64,000 nucleotides of DNA from Natronoarchaeum philippinense (lineage in GTDB: Archaea; Halobacteriota; Halobacteria; Halobacteriales; Natronoarchaeaceae). Positions 25,546 to 33,450 of the stretch are shown here, piece by piece; position 1 is the stretch's first letter, and every line of letters starts with the position of its first letter. The stretch is from NCBI RefSeq assembly GCF_900215575.1, contig NZ_OBEJ01000002.1:620001-684000 (forward strand), in the 5' to 3' direction. The translations under genes were made by a program, and so were the position numbers. A model generated the notes under the pieces. It had not been told where the DNA came from, did not search any database, and saw only the letters and a list, made by a program, of their open reading frames with translations.

Positions 25546-26133
25546 CGACGACGTTCGAGATCGTGTCGCTTCTGTCGCGCTCAACTGGAGCGCAACCCAC
25601 CGCGAACTCCCCGAACGTCCCTCCCGAACGACAGTTACACACCTCCCCAACCTCGTCGCCTTCGGCGACTCCCTCGCACGGCGTTGTCTCGGCATACAGC
25701 CTCGACAGCGCGCGCCACCGCATCCGCGCGGCCGGGCGCGGCGCTTGTCGCCGCGCCGACGGGGGAGGGCAGGTATGCGGTTGCCGTCCTTGGCGGACTG
25801 AAAGGGCGTCCTCGTGAGCGTAGTGAACGAGGGCTCGGAAGAGCTTGCTCTTCCGGCGAGGCTCGGTCGTCAGTTCTCAGGTGGCCCTATCCGAACGAAG
25901 TGAGGATATCCGCCTGAGAACTGACGAGCGGGGCGAGGGCTTTCGAGGTGTACCCGGTCGATACGGTCACAGCTCCGAGAAGCGGGGCGAGGGCTTTCGT
26001 GGTGTCCTTCGTCGAAGTTGCAACTGCTAGGGCCGAGGGCGTTCGAGGCCAAGCCGTATGAGTCGCCCCTCGGTGCTTACCCTTCTTGCGTAGATTGCAA
26101 AGCCTAAATGCGAGGCACTCTCACTGACGGGTA
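25546..26133. repeat. Repeat-rich intergenic region before aroC
   Basis: No protein gene is supported here. Hairpins include CCTCGT...ACGAGG near 25808-25830 and a 14-base-arm hairpin CGTCAGTTCTCAGG (25868-25881) with CCTGAGAACTGACG (25913-25926), which contains an inner stem tatcc/ggata. A motif agcggggcgagggctttcg occurs at 25927-25945 and 25981-25999, and a diverged copy at about 26031-26050. Reading frames over these repeats (RGEGFRGV units) look like translated repeat DNA. The right end holds the aroC promoter. Confidence 0.55.
26103..26110 (+). promoter_or_regulatory. Box A-like site of aroC
   Basis: The sequence cctaaatg is about 28 bases before the ATG at 26134. It is weaker than the other boxes but in the correct place for a leaderless start. 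Confidence 0.4.
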
Positions 26134-27285
26134 ATGAACGGCAATTCGTTCGGTCGCCTCTTTCAGGTGACCACGTTCGGCGAGAGCCACGGCGAGGCGA
26201 TGGGCGTGACCGTGTCGGGCTGTCCGGCCGGGCTCGAACTCTCCGAGGAGGACATTCAGGGCGACCTCGACCGGCGAAAGCCGGGCCAGTCGAAGATCTC
26301 GACGAGCCGCGGCGAGCCAGACGACGTGGAGATCAAAAGCGGCGTCCAAGACGGCTACACCACGGGCACGCCGATCGGGATGGTCATCCAGAACAAGGAC
26401 GCCCGCTCGGGCAAGTACGAGCCGTTCATCACGGCGCCCCGCCCGAGTCACGGCGACTTCACCTACTCGGCGAAGTTCGGCACGCGCAACTGGGGCGGCG
26501 GCGGTCGCTCCTCGGCCCGCGAGACCGTCAACTGGGTCGCCGCCGGCGCGATCGCGAAGAAGCTCCTCGCACAGGCGGGCATCGAGCTCAAGGCCCACGT
26601 CAACCAGATCGGCGACATCGAAGCGCCCGAGGTCTCCTTCGAGCAGATGCTCGAACACTCCGAGGAAAACGACGTGCGCTGTGCGGACTCCGATGCAGCC
26701 GCCGAGATGCAAGAGCTGATCGAGGACTACCAAGAGCGAGGCGACTCCATCGGCGGGTCGATCTACTTCGAGGCCCGCGGCGTCCCGCGCGGGCTGGGCG
26801 CGCCCCGTTTTGACTCCTTGGAGGCCCGGCTCGGGCAGGCCATGATGAGCGTTCCCGCGACGACGGCCTTCGAGTTCGGCCTCGGCAGAGACGCCCGCGA
26901 GGTCTCGGGCTACGACCGCAACGACCACTGGGAATTCGACGAGAACGACGAACCGGTCCCCGCCGAGAACGACCACGGCGGCCTGCAGGGCGGCATCAGC
27001 TCGGGCGAGCCGATCTACGGCGAAGTGACCTTACACGCCCCGACCTCGATCCCCAAGACCCAGCAAACCGTCGACTGGGAGACCGAGGAGGTCAAAGAGG
27101 AGAAAGTCATCGGCCGCCACGACCCCGTGCTCCCGCCGCGTGGCGTCCCGGTCGTCGAGTCGATGCTCGCGCTCACGCTGGTCGACTTCATGCTGCTCGG
27201 CGGTCGGATCAACCCCGACCGCGTCGACGGCGATGTGGGCCAGTACGACACCGACTACCACCCGTCCAGCCCGCGCAACGAGTAG
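26134..27285 (+). CDS. aroC: Chorismate synthase
   Basis: AroC converts EPSP to chorismate with reduced FMN, the last shikimate step, and so follows AroA encoded 6 kb upstream. The 383-residue protein has the family signatures GESHGEAMGV near the N-terminus, RPSHGDFTY, the GGGRSSARET motif, and the FMN region GGLQGGISSGEPI. The length is standard. It starts from the ATG at 26134 directly at the MNGNSFGRLF start typical of the family. It is a single gene; the repeat-rich spacer lies upstream. Confidence 0.96.
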   Translation: MNGNSFGRLFQVTTFGESHGEAMGVTVSGCPAGLELSEEDIQGDLDRRKPGQSKISTSRGEPDDVEIKSGVQDGYTTGTPIGMVIQNKDARSGKYEPFITAPRPSHGDFTYSAKFGTRNWGGGGRSSARETVNWVAAGAIAKKLLAQAGIELKAHVNQIGDIEAPEVSFEQMLEHSEENDVRCADSDAAAEMQELIEDYQERGDSIGGSIYFEARGVPRGLGAPRFDSLEARLGQAMMSVPATTAFEFGLGRDAREVSGYDRNDHWEFDENDEPVPAENDHGGLQGGISSGEPIYGEVTLHAPTSIPKTQQTVDWETEEVKEEKVIGRHDPVLPPRGVPVVESMLALTLVDFMLLGGRINPDRVDGDVGQYDTDYHPSSPRNE

Positions 27286-27402
27286 CCGGCGACCGTTGGG
27301 TGGCCCCACCCGACGCCGTCCGGCATCTGGTCGACGCCGACGGCCAGTTTTCGCGTTCCTCGAATCGTGGCATACAGATAGCCCGAGCAACTTGTAAGCG
27401 TA

Positions 27403-27915
27403 ATGCGAGTGAGCGTGGGGAGCGGGAACCCGGTCAAGATCGCGGCAGTCGAGAGAGCCCTCTCGGACGTGGCAGGCGTCACGGTCGAGGGCGTCGAGGT
27501 CGACTCCGGCGTCGCCGAACAGCCAAGAGGACGAACGGAAACGATCAGCGGCGCCGAGAACCGGGCCGAGAGCGCCCTCGAGGCGGGAGAGTACGACCTC
27601 GGGGTCGGCGTCGAGGGCGGCGTCGCCGAGCACGAGGACGGCCTCTATCTCATCATGTGGGCCGCCGTCACCGACGGCGAACGGGCGACTCGGGGCGCCG
27701 GACCGACGATCCGCCTGCCCGAGTCGATGGCCGAGCCCGTCGGCGAGGGCCGAGAACTCGGTCCCGTCGTCGACGAGGTGCTGGGCGCCGAGAACGTCGC
27801 CGAAGGCGCGGGCGCCGCCGGCGTCCTCACGGGCCGCGCGATCGACCGGGAGTCCTCGCTCACCCACGCCGTCGCCGCGGCGCTGGGGCCGTTCGTCACC
27901 GGCCACTACGAGTAG
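27403..27915 (+). CDS. DUF84 family NTPase (inosine/xanthosine triphosphatase, YjjX-like)
   Basis: The 170-residue protein matches the YjjX/DUF84 family that hydrolyses non-canonical purine triphosphates such as ITP and XTP. Features are the N-terminal VGSGNPVKIAAVERAL, the GARNRA-like segment (here SGAENRAESAL), the GVEGGV loop, and GVLTGRAIDRE near the C-terminus. It would act as a house-cleaning enzyme. The start is the ATG following an AT-rich spacer. A hairpin with T-run at 28004-28027 lies downstream. Confidence 0.87.
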   Translation: MRVSVGSGNPVKIAAVERALSDVAGVTVEGVEVDSGVAEQPRGRTETISGAENRAESALEAGEYDLGVGVEGGVAEHEDGLYLIMWAAVTDGERATRGAGPTIRLPESMAEPVGEGRELGPVVDEVLGAENVAEGAGAAGVLTGRAIDRESSLTHAVAAALGPFVTGHYE

Positions 27916-27984
27916 CGCGGCGGCGGCCGCCGCTGTGGGCTCTGTTCGAACAAAGTAGTCGAGTGACAATTCCACCTGAGACCA

Positions 27985-28083
27985 GATTAACCAGCCGTAC
28001 CAACCCGTCCCCGAGACGGGTTTATTTCATCCTCTATCGACGCCAAAACCGCACGACTGCGCCGGGTTAACTCGGCGTACCAA
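27985..28083 (+). repeat. Pair of related 20-base motifs 80 bases apart
   Basis: The sequences gattaaccagccgtaccaac (27985-28004) and ggttaactcggcgtaccaaa (28065-28084) match at 15 of 20 positions and lie 80 bases apart. The second ends about 34 bases before the ATG at 28118. They could be operator sites for the small HTH gene or a decayed duplication. A terminator-like hairpin lies between them. Confidence 0.4.
28004..28027 (+). terminator. Hairpin plus T-rich tail
   Basis: The stem CCCGTC/GACGGG (28004-28009 with 28015-28020) is followed directly by tttattt. It could end the transcript of the DUF84 gene, whose stop is 89 bases upstream. Confidence 0.45.
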
Positions 28084-28117
28084 ACTTCCTAAGGGCGTCT
28101 TACCGCTATGGATGTGT

Positions 28118-28375
28118 ATGAGCACGACCGCAACCGCGACCGCCGACGCCCAGCTCGCCGACGACCTCTCGGAGAAACAGCGCCGAATTCTGTCCTATCT
28201 CCGCGAGCGCGCCGCGACCAAGACGTACTTCAAATCGCGCCTGATCGGCGACGCGCTCGACATGACCGCCAAGGAAGTCGGCGCCAACATGACCGCGATC
28301 CAAGAGGGGAATTTCGACGTCGACGTCGAGAAATGGGGCTACTCGTCGAGTACGACGTGGAAAGTCAGCGCGTAA
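28118..28375 (+). CDS. Small winged-helix protein, DUF7123-like (paralogue)
   Basis: The 85-residue protein has a low-complexity N-terminus (MSTTATATADAQ), then a winged-helix body (EKQRRILSYLRERA, IGDALDMTAKEVGANM) and the shared C-terminal EKWGYSSSTTWKV. The protein encoded at 7459-7683 is its paralogue. It could start six bases earlier at the ATG at 28112 (adding MC); the ATG at 28118 fits the usual MSTT N-terminus. It is likely a DNA-binding regulator. Two related 20-base motifs lie upstream. It converges with the regulator gene at 28419. Confidence 0.72.
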   Translation: MSTTATATADAQLADDLSEKQRRILSYLRERAATKTYFKSRLIGDALDMTAKEVGANMTAIQEGNFDVDVEKWGYSSSTTWKVSA

Positions 28376-28418
28376 TCGAGCGGACGGACGACGCTCTTTT
28401 GGCGGTCGCTCGCAGTTT

Positions 28419-29036
28419 TCAGGGATCGAACCGAATCAGCTCGTCGGCCTCGCCGGCCAGCGCTTCGGCGTCCTCGCCGAAGGAGTCGGCGTAGCGGACG
28501 ATCAGCGTCAGCACGGTCTCGGGCTCGCGGACGGCGTAGCCGTCTTCGCGCGAGAGCAGACCGGCCGACTCCAACTCGCCGGCGTACTTGCTCACCGTCG
28601 GGCTGGAGACGCCGATCTTGTCGGCGATGTCGCCGCCGGTCGCCGATGGGTCGCGCAGGAGTGCGACGAGCATTCCGCGCGGGGTGTCCCGGCGGAGATA
28701 GCCGAGTACGACCTGCTCGAACGCCGAGAACCGGTCAGCCGGGAAGTACCGGCGGTAGTCGCCGTCGCGGCGGGTTTCGACGCGACCGGCGTCGACCAGT
28801 TCGCGGAGGTGGTGTTGGGTCTCGCCGGTGCCCAGTTGCAGATCGTCACGGATCTTCGAGAAGTGGGCGCCCGGCGTTGTCGAGAGATAGCCCGCAATAG
28901 CAGAGCGGGCTTCGCTGTCGTCGGACTCGCCTTCCGAGCCAGACGCCATGCCCGCAAGCGGCGTCGCCGCGCCGAGCGCGGCAAATCGGCGCAGCGTCGT
29001 GCGTTTTGACTCGTCGACATCTCTGGAACCGGGCAT
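28419..29036 (-). CDS. Double winged-helix regulator with Tat-like N-terminus
   Basis: The 205-residue protein carries two winged-helix domains: one around residues 45-105 (GYLSTTPGAHFSKIRDDL, TQHHLRELVDAGRV) and one around 110-175 (GYLRRDTPRGMLVALL, TGGDIADKIGVSSPTVSKYAGEL). This layout is common in haloarchaeal transcription regulators. The N-terminus (KRTTLRRFAALGAATPLAG) resembles a twin-arginine signal with a short hydrophobic stretch, which is unexpected for a DNA-binding protein; it may be a membrane anchor or a coincidence. A box A (tttatttgg on the minus strand, about 29059-29067) lies upstream. Confidence 0.75.
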   Translation of the reverse strand: MPGSRDVDESKRTTLRRFAALGAATPLAGMASGSEGESDDSEARSAIAGYLSTTPGAHFSKIRDDLQLGTGETQHHLRELVDAGRVETRRDGDYRRYFPADRFSAFEQVVLGYLRRDTPRGMLVALLRDPSATGGDIADKIGVSSPTVSKYAGELESAGLLSREDGYAVREPETVLTLIVRYADSFGEDAEALAGEADELIRFDP

Positions 29037-29173
29037 CTACAGAGGGGTACGTCCGGTCCAAATAAAACCGCTTCGGATGCGGCCGATTACTTCACTTGCT
29101 ATCGCGTGAATAAAGATGGTTGCCGAGAAGTTGCGGCGGTCGGCGCGGGGCGCCGTCGCCGCGACGCCCAGTT

Positions 29174-30322
29174 CTACGAGCTATCGAGCTCTTCTTCGAG
29201 GTCGGCCTGCTCTTCGACCTCTTGGTCCATCTCCTCGATCACTTCGTCGGCGCTGCGGATGTTCGCGGCGTCGCTGCCCTCCTTGATCGCTTGGGCCTCC
29301 TCTTCCATCTGCTCGACGTCCATCTCGGCTTCGGCGTCGATCTGGCCGAGGATCTCCTCGATGTCGTCGAGGCCGAGCATCTCGCGGGTCTCCTGATCGA
29401 AGTCGAGGCTGTTCAGCGAGCCGTCCTGCTGGGTCACGTCGCTGCCGGTCAGGTGCTTGCCGTAGCGGCCGACCATCGACGTGAGTTCCTGGGGCATCAG
29501 GAACGTGTTGGACTCGCCCTTGCCGATCTCTTCGAGCGTCTCCATTCCCTTGTCGATGACGGCGCGCTCGCCCATCGACTCGGCGGATTTGGCGCGCAGC
29601 ACGGTCGAGATGGCGTCACCCTGTGCTTCGAGGATCTGGCTCTGCTTTTCACCCTGCGCGCGGATGATGTTGGACTGCTTGTCACCTTCGGCCTGCTCGA
29701 CCGCGGAGCGGCGTTCACCCTGCGCTTCGAGGATCATGGCGCGACGCCGACGCTCGGCGCTGGTCTGTTGCTCCATGGCCTCCTGAACGTCCTTCGAGGG
29801 GTTGACCTCGCGGACCTCGACGGACTCGACGCGGATCCCCCACTCGTCTGTGGGCTCGTCGAGTTCCTTGCGGATCTTCGCGTTGATCTCTTGGCGCTTG
29901 TTGAGCGTGTCGTCGAGTTCCATGTCGCCCAGCACCGCACGCAGCGTCGTCTGCGCGAGGTTCGAGACGGCGCGCTTGTAGTCGTCGACTTCGAGGAACG
30001 CCTTCTTGGCGTTCATCACCTTGATGTAGACGACGGCGTCGGCGGTCACCGGCGAGTTGTCCCGCGTGATCGCTTCCTGCCGGGGCACGTCCAGCGTCTG
30101 CGTTCGCATGTCGAACTTGTGCGTGTTCGAGACGAACGGCGGCACGAAGTTGATACCGGGTTCGAGCAGCTTCCGGTACTCGCCGAACACCGTCAGCGCG
30201 CGTTTCTCGGTCGCGTCGACGATCTCGATCGAGCTAGCGAGCGTTACGACTGCCAGCAACAACAGCAACGCCCCGAGAACGGTAATCGTCGGGACGGCCT
30301 GCAGTAGTATTTCTCCGACCAT
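29174..30322 (-). CDS. SPFH/band 7 (stomatin-like) membrane protein
   Basis: The 382-residue protein has an N-terminal membrane helix (about 10-30), the SPFH domain (about 33-200; YRKLLEPGINFVPPFV, RTQTLDVPRQEAITRDNSPV) and a coiled coil rich in A/E (EQAEGDKQSNII), with a long acidic C-terminus. Stomatins scaffold membrane microdomains. Its usual partner, NfeD, is encoded directly upstream at 30410-31066 on the same strand, and the two are expected to be co-expressed. The start ATG is preceded by a box A near 30345-30353. Confidence 0.92.
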   Translation of the reverse strand: MVGEILLQAVPTITVLGALLLLLAVVTLASSIEIVDATEKRALTVFGEYRKLLEPGINFVPPFVSNTHKFDMRTQTLDVPRQEAITRDNSPVTADAVVYIKVMNAKKAFLEVDDYKRAVSNLAQTTLRAVLGDMELDDTLNKRQEINAKIRKELDEPTDEWGIRVESVEVREVNPSKDVQEAMEQQTSAERRRRAMILEAQGERRSAVEQAEGDKQSNIIRAQGEKQSQILEAQGDAISTVLRAKSAESMGERAVIDKGMETLEEIGKGESNTFLMPQELTSMVGRYGKHLTGSDVTQQDGSLNSLDFDQETREMLGLDDIEEILGQIDAEAEMDVEQMEEEAQAIKEGSDAANIRSADEVIEEMDQEVEEQADLEEELDSS

Positions 30323-30409
30323 GGACGCAATTTATGTCGGGAGCATAATAAGAGTTCGCTGTTCGTCACAGTGCAACATGTCCCACACGCGGAGAGGATC
30401 GCCCGACGC

Positions 30410-31066
30410 TCACCCGGCTTCTTCGGTTTCGACGTCGCGTTCGCCGGTGTCGGAGTTCTGTGATGTCGTGTCGGCGTCCGACACGCTGGCGTCGTCGTCC
30501 GCCGAACGAGTCTCCTCGTCGACAGTCTCGGCGCCGTCGTCTTGCGTGCCCGCTTCGGCCTGACTGTCCCGGGCGAGCTCGCGGTCGATCCGGTCCTCGT
30601 CGAACTCCTCCATCGAGTCGACGGTCAGGACGTTCCCGCCGCCGGGGTCGACGACGATCACCTCGGATCCCTCGGGGATCGGGTCGTCGAACGCGCGCGC
30701 CTGAAAGAACGGATTGAAGCCGCCGTCTTCGAGTTTGACCTGTCCGTCGGTCGCGGTGACGCGCTCGGTGACGCGGCCGATCTGGCCCTTCAGCGAGTCC
30801 GAGTCGCTCGTCTTAGCGGTGCCTTTCCCGCCGTAGAAGTCGAACTCGCGGTAGACCCACAGCGCAACCGCTCCGAAGAGGATCACCAGGCCCGCGAGCG
30901 CGAGCGGCGACGCCAGCGGCGTCAGCGCCATGCCCAGCAGTCCAGCGAAGAGCAAGGCGACGCCGAGCACGATCAGGTGCGCGCCGGGCGCCATCGCTTC
31001 CATCACTAGCAGGACGATCCCGGCGATCACCAGCAACAACGGCGGGTCGACCGCTTCCAACACCAT
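30410..31066 (-). CDS. NfeD family protein
   Basis: The 218-residue protein has several N-terminal membrane helices (about 9-72) followed by the small OB-fold NfeD domain (about 80-150; LKGQIGRVTERV, IPEGSEVIVVDPGGGNVLTV) and an acidic disordered tail. The NfeD OB fold is the usual partner of stomatin-type SPFH proteins, encoded 87 bases downstream. No ClpP-like protease domain is present, so this is the short form. The start ATG is preceded by a box A (gatttaatcg) at about 31092-31101. Confidence 0.88.
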   Translation of the reverse strand: MVLEAVDPPLLLVIAGIVLLVMEAMAPGAHLIVLGVALLFAGLLGMALTPLASPLALAGLVILFGAVALWVYREFDFYGGKGTAKTSDSDSLKGQIGRVTERVTATDGQVKLEDGGFNPFFQARAFDDPIPEGSEVIVVDPGGGNVLTVDSMEEFDEDRIDRELARDSQAEAGTQDDGAETVDEETRSADDDASVSDADTTSQNSDTGERDVETEEAG

Positions 31067-31129
31067 ACGCGAGCGTTGGGAACGTGAGCGATTAAATCCT
31101 TGTGCAAGAATCGGGCAACGATCCGCCGA

Positions 31130-31423
31130 TTAGAGAGTAAAGATCGTCACCGTCCGGACGAAAATCAACACGGCGACGATGGCGCCCAGCGCGACGAACG
31201 CCGCGTTTTCGAGGTCGATCTCCTCGGGTTCGATCGAGCGGTCGATCACTCGCTCCGCTGTCTCGGCGTCCTCGTCCTCGTCCTCGCCGTTTTCGTTCTC
31301 CAGATCGGCGAGGCTGTATTTCCACTCGTCGGCCGCCCCGTCGTCGCGGTCGGGCTCCCCGTCGTCGCGGTCGGGCTCCCCGTCGTCGCGGTCGGGCTCC
31401 CCGTCGTCGCTCGGCGCTGCCAT
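31130..31423 (-). CDS. Acidic single-span protein with DDGEPDR repeats
   Basis: The 97-residue protein begins with three and a half copies of a seven-residue acidic unit (DDGEPDR), then a second acidic region with EWKYSLADL, and ends with one transmembrane helix (about 75-95). The DNA of the repeats is a perfect 21-base tandem (31340-31410). It resembles haloarchaeal DUF7312-type proteins. A tail-anchored topology is likely: the hydrophilic part in the cytoplasm and the helix at the C-terminus. The function is unknown. Confidence 0.7.
   Translation of the reverse strand: MAAPSDDGEPDRDDGEPDRDDGEPDRDDGAADEWKYSLADLENENGEDEDEDAETAERVIDRSIEPEEIDLENAAFVALGAIVAVLIFVRTVTIFTL
31340..31410 (-). repeat. 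21-base tandem repeat inside the acidic membrane protein gene
   Basis: Three exact copies of gtcgtcgcggtcgggctcccc (plus strand reading) occur at 31340-31360, 31361-31381 and 31382-31402, with a partial copy to 31410. They encode the DDGEPDR units. The unit length is a multiple of three, so copy number can change without a frameshift. Confidence 0.85.
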
Positions 31424-31469
31424 GGCTACGGGTTGTACCCACAGGGCAAAAAACGATCCGACCCGCCGA

Positions 31470-33260
31470 TCAGTGGGGTCGCTCGGGCGTCCCGTCGAGC
31501 GAGCGCTCGGCGCGCTCGCGCGCCGAAACCACGTCGCCGGCGTAGACGACGCCGCGCTGGGCGTCGATCGTCACGGTGTCGCCGTCGTCGACGCCGTCGC
31601 CGACGGCCGCGCCGCTGACCATCGGGATGTCGAGTTCGCGCGCGACCAGCGCGGGGTAGCCGGTCATCCCCGGTCGGGCGTCGACGATGCCGCCGAGCGT
31701 TTCGGCGTCTCCGGTGAACTCGCCGTCGAACGACTCGTCGAGCGCGAGAATCGCCCCTTCGGGAACGTCAGAGAGGTCGCCGTCGTCCGATCGGACGATC
31801 GGACCGGAGGTCCGCCCCTCGACGACAACGCGGCCCGCCGCGACCGAGTCGGCCGCGACGTGGACCTTGAGCATGTTGGTCGTGCTGGTGCCTTCGAGTT
31901 CGGTCATCATCCCCGAGAGGACGACGACGGTGTCGCCGCTTTCGGCGGCGTCGGAGTCGAGGGCGGCCTGCACCGCGTTCTCGATGACGGCGTCGGTTCC
32001 CTCGTCGGTGAAGGGCGCGTAGACGGGTTGGACGCCCCACGACAGCACCATCTGGCGGCGCACGCGGTCGTTCGGCGTCGCCGCGATGACCGGCGCGTTG
32101 GGCCGGAACTTCGCGGTCTTGAGCGCGGTGTACCCCGATTCGCTGGCGGCGACGACCGCGCTCGCGCCGATGTCGCGGGCGAGATAGCGCGCCGACCGGG
32201 CCAGCGCGTCGGTTCGGGAGTCGTCGGCCGCGGGGACGCGCTCGTCGCGCACCTCTCGGTACTCGCCGCTGCGCTCGACCTCGCGGACGATCCGGTCCAT
32301 CGCCTCGACGACGCGGACGGGGTGCTCGCCGATCGCCGTCTCGCCCGACAGCATCACCGCGTCGGTGCCGTCAAGGACGGCGTTGGCCACGTCGGAGGCC
32401 TCCGCGCGCGTCGGCCGGCGCTCGTGAACCATCGAGTCGAGCATCTCGGTCGCCGTGATGACCGGCACGCCGGCGTCGCGGCACTTCCGGATGATCTTCT
32501 TCTGGACGATCGGCACCTCCTCCATCGGGCACTCGACGCCGAGGTCGCCCCGCGCGACCATGACGCCGTAGGCGGCGTCGATGATCTCGTCGAGGTTGTC
32601 GACCGCGCCCGCGCGCTCGATCTTGGCGATGATCGGGATATCGGCGCCGGCTTCCTCCAACACCTGATTGACCTCGTAGACGTCCTCGGCGTCGCGGACG
32701 AAACTCGCCGCGACGAAGTCGACGTTCTTCTCGGCGGCCAGTTGGAGGTCCTTGCGGTCTTTCTCGGTGACGACGTCGAGGTCCAGATCGACGCCGGGGA
32801 TGTTGACGCCCTTGCGTCCCGAGAGCGGGCCGCCGTCCTCGACGCGGGCGAGCACGGCGTCCTCGCGCACCTCGGTGACGGTCGTCTCGATCCGCCCGTC
32901 GTCGAGCAGGATGCGGTCGCCCTCGGCGACGCCGGAGATCGAGACCGAGAGGCCGACCTCTTCAGGCGTAGCGTCCTCACCCTCGACGAACCGGATCTCG
33001 GAGCCGGCTTCGAGGTCGATCGGTTCGTCGAGCGGTGCGGTCCGGATCTCGGGGCCCTTCATGTCGAGCATCGCGGCGAGCGGCTCGTCTGCGGCTTCGT
33101 CGACCGCCTGAATGCGGTCGATCAGCTCCCCCCGGCTCTCGCGGTCTCCGTGGCTCGCGTTGAGCCGCGCGACCGACATCCCCGCGTCCGCCAGATCCCG
33201 AATCGTACGCCGCGAGTCCGAAGCCGGACCGAGCGTACAGACTATCTTCGCGTTTCTCAT
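31470..33260 (-). CDS. pyk: Pyruvate kinase
   Basis: The enzyme makes ATP and pyruvate from PEP and ADP, the last glycolytic step. The 596-residue protein includes the barrel, B and C domains (starting RNAKIVCTLGPAS; metal site MLDMKGPEIR, IIAKIER, VMVARGDLGVE, VITATEMLDSM) and an extra C-terminal PEP-utiliser-like mobile domain (about 480-580, PGMTGYPALVARELDIP). In that domain the phospho-histidine of PEP synthase (GGMTSHAA) is replaced, as in other pyruvate kinases with this extension, so it is probably structural. A perfect inverted repeat lies upstream. The opposing enzyme, PEP synthase, is encoded at 60397. Confidence 0.96.
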   Translation of the reverse strand: MRNAKIVCTLGPASDSRRTIRDLADAGMSVARLNASHGDRESRGELIDRIQAVDEAADEPLAAMLDMKGPEIRTAPLDEPIDLEAGSEIRFVEGEDATPEEVGLSVSISGVAEGDRILLDDGRIETTVTEVREDAVLARVEDGGPLSGRKGVNIPGVDLDLDVVTEKDRKDLQLAAEKNVDFVAASFVRDAEDVYEVNQVLEEAGADIPIIAKIERAGAVDNLDEIIDAAYGVMVARGDLGVECPMEEVPIVQKKIIRKCRDAGVPVITATEMLDSMVHERRPTRAEASDVANAVLDGTDAVMLSGETAIGEHPVRVVEAMDRIVREVERSGEYREVRDERVPAADDSRTDALARSARYLARDIGASAVVAASESGYTALKTAKFRPNAPVIAATPNDRVRRQMVLSWGVQPVYAPFTDEGTDAVIENAVQAALDSDAAESGDTVVVLSGMMTELEGTSTTNMLKVHVAADSVAAGRVVVEGRTSGPIVRSDDGDLSDVPEGAILALDESFDGEFTGDAETLGGIVDARPGMTGYPALVARELDIPMVSGAAVGDGVDDGDTVTIDAQRGVVYAGDVVSARERAERSLDGTPERPH

Positions 33261-33282
33261 GGCCGGGTGTACGGCCGACCCA

Positions 33283-33333
33283 CTCAAAAAACGTCCTGTT
33301 ACCGGCTGAGCGTGGTACGTTTGCACAACGTAC
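33283..33333 (-). promoter_or_regulatory. Pyruvate kinase promoter with an upstream inverted repeat
   Basis: A minus-strand box A (gacgttttttgag, 33283-33295) lies about 28 bases before the ATG at 33260. About 20 bases further upstream lies a perfect inverted repeat: GTACGTT (33315-33321), a five-base spacer, then AACGTAC (33327-33333). Its place just upstream of the promoter fits an activator or repressor site for glycolytic control; the regulator is not identified. Confidence 0.5.
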
Positions 33334-33450
33334 GTCGAAGAATCGTGACGAATCGGTGCCGAGCGAGCACAGCGACGAACGTCGGCGCCGCGACGCCGAG
33401 CAACGGCACTGACCGGGGCTTTCTTGCCCGACGGCGTCCCATCCACTCGC

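Noticed and set aside
24155-25801. 548-codon plus-strand frame across HicBA and the kinase
   Set aside because: Amino-acid composition (Ser, Pro and Arg runs) is that of an out-of-frame reading; HicB, HicA and the kinase frames have real motifs.
25845-26030. Plus-strand reading frame with RGEGFRGV repeats
   Set aside because: The repeats follow DNA repeat units, the frame has no start context or promoter, and the same DNA makes hairpins; it is translated repeat sequence, not a gene.
25927-26050. Possible CRISPR-like array
   Set aside because: Only two good copies of a 19-base unit occur, spacing is irregular for the third, and no cas gene is near; this is not a CRISPR array.
26104-26976. 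Minus-strand frame over aroC
   Set aside because: It is the antisense of aroC, whose plus-strand frame carries all chorismate synthase motifs.
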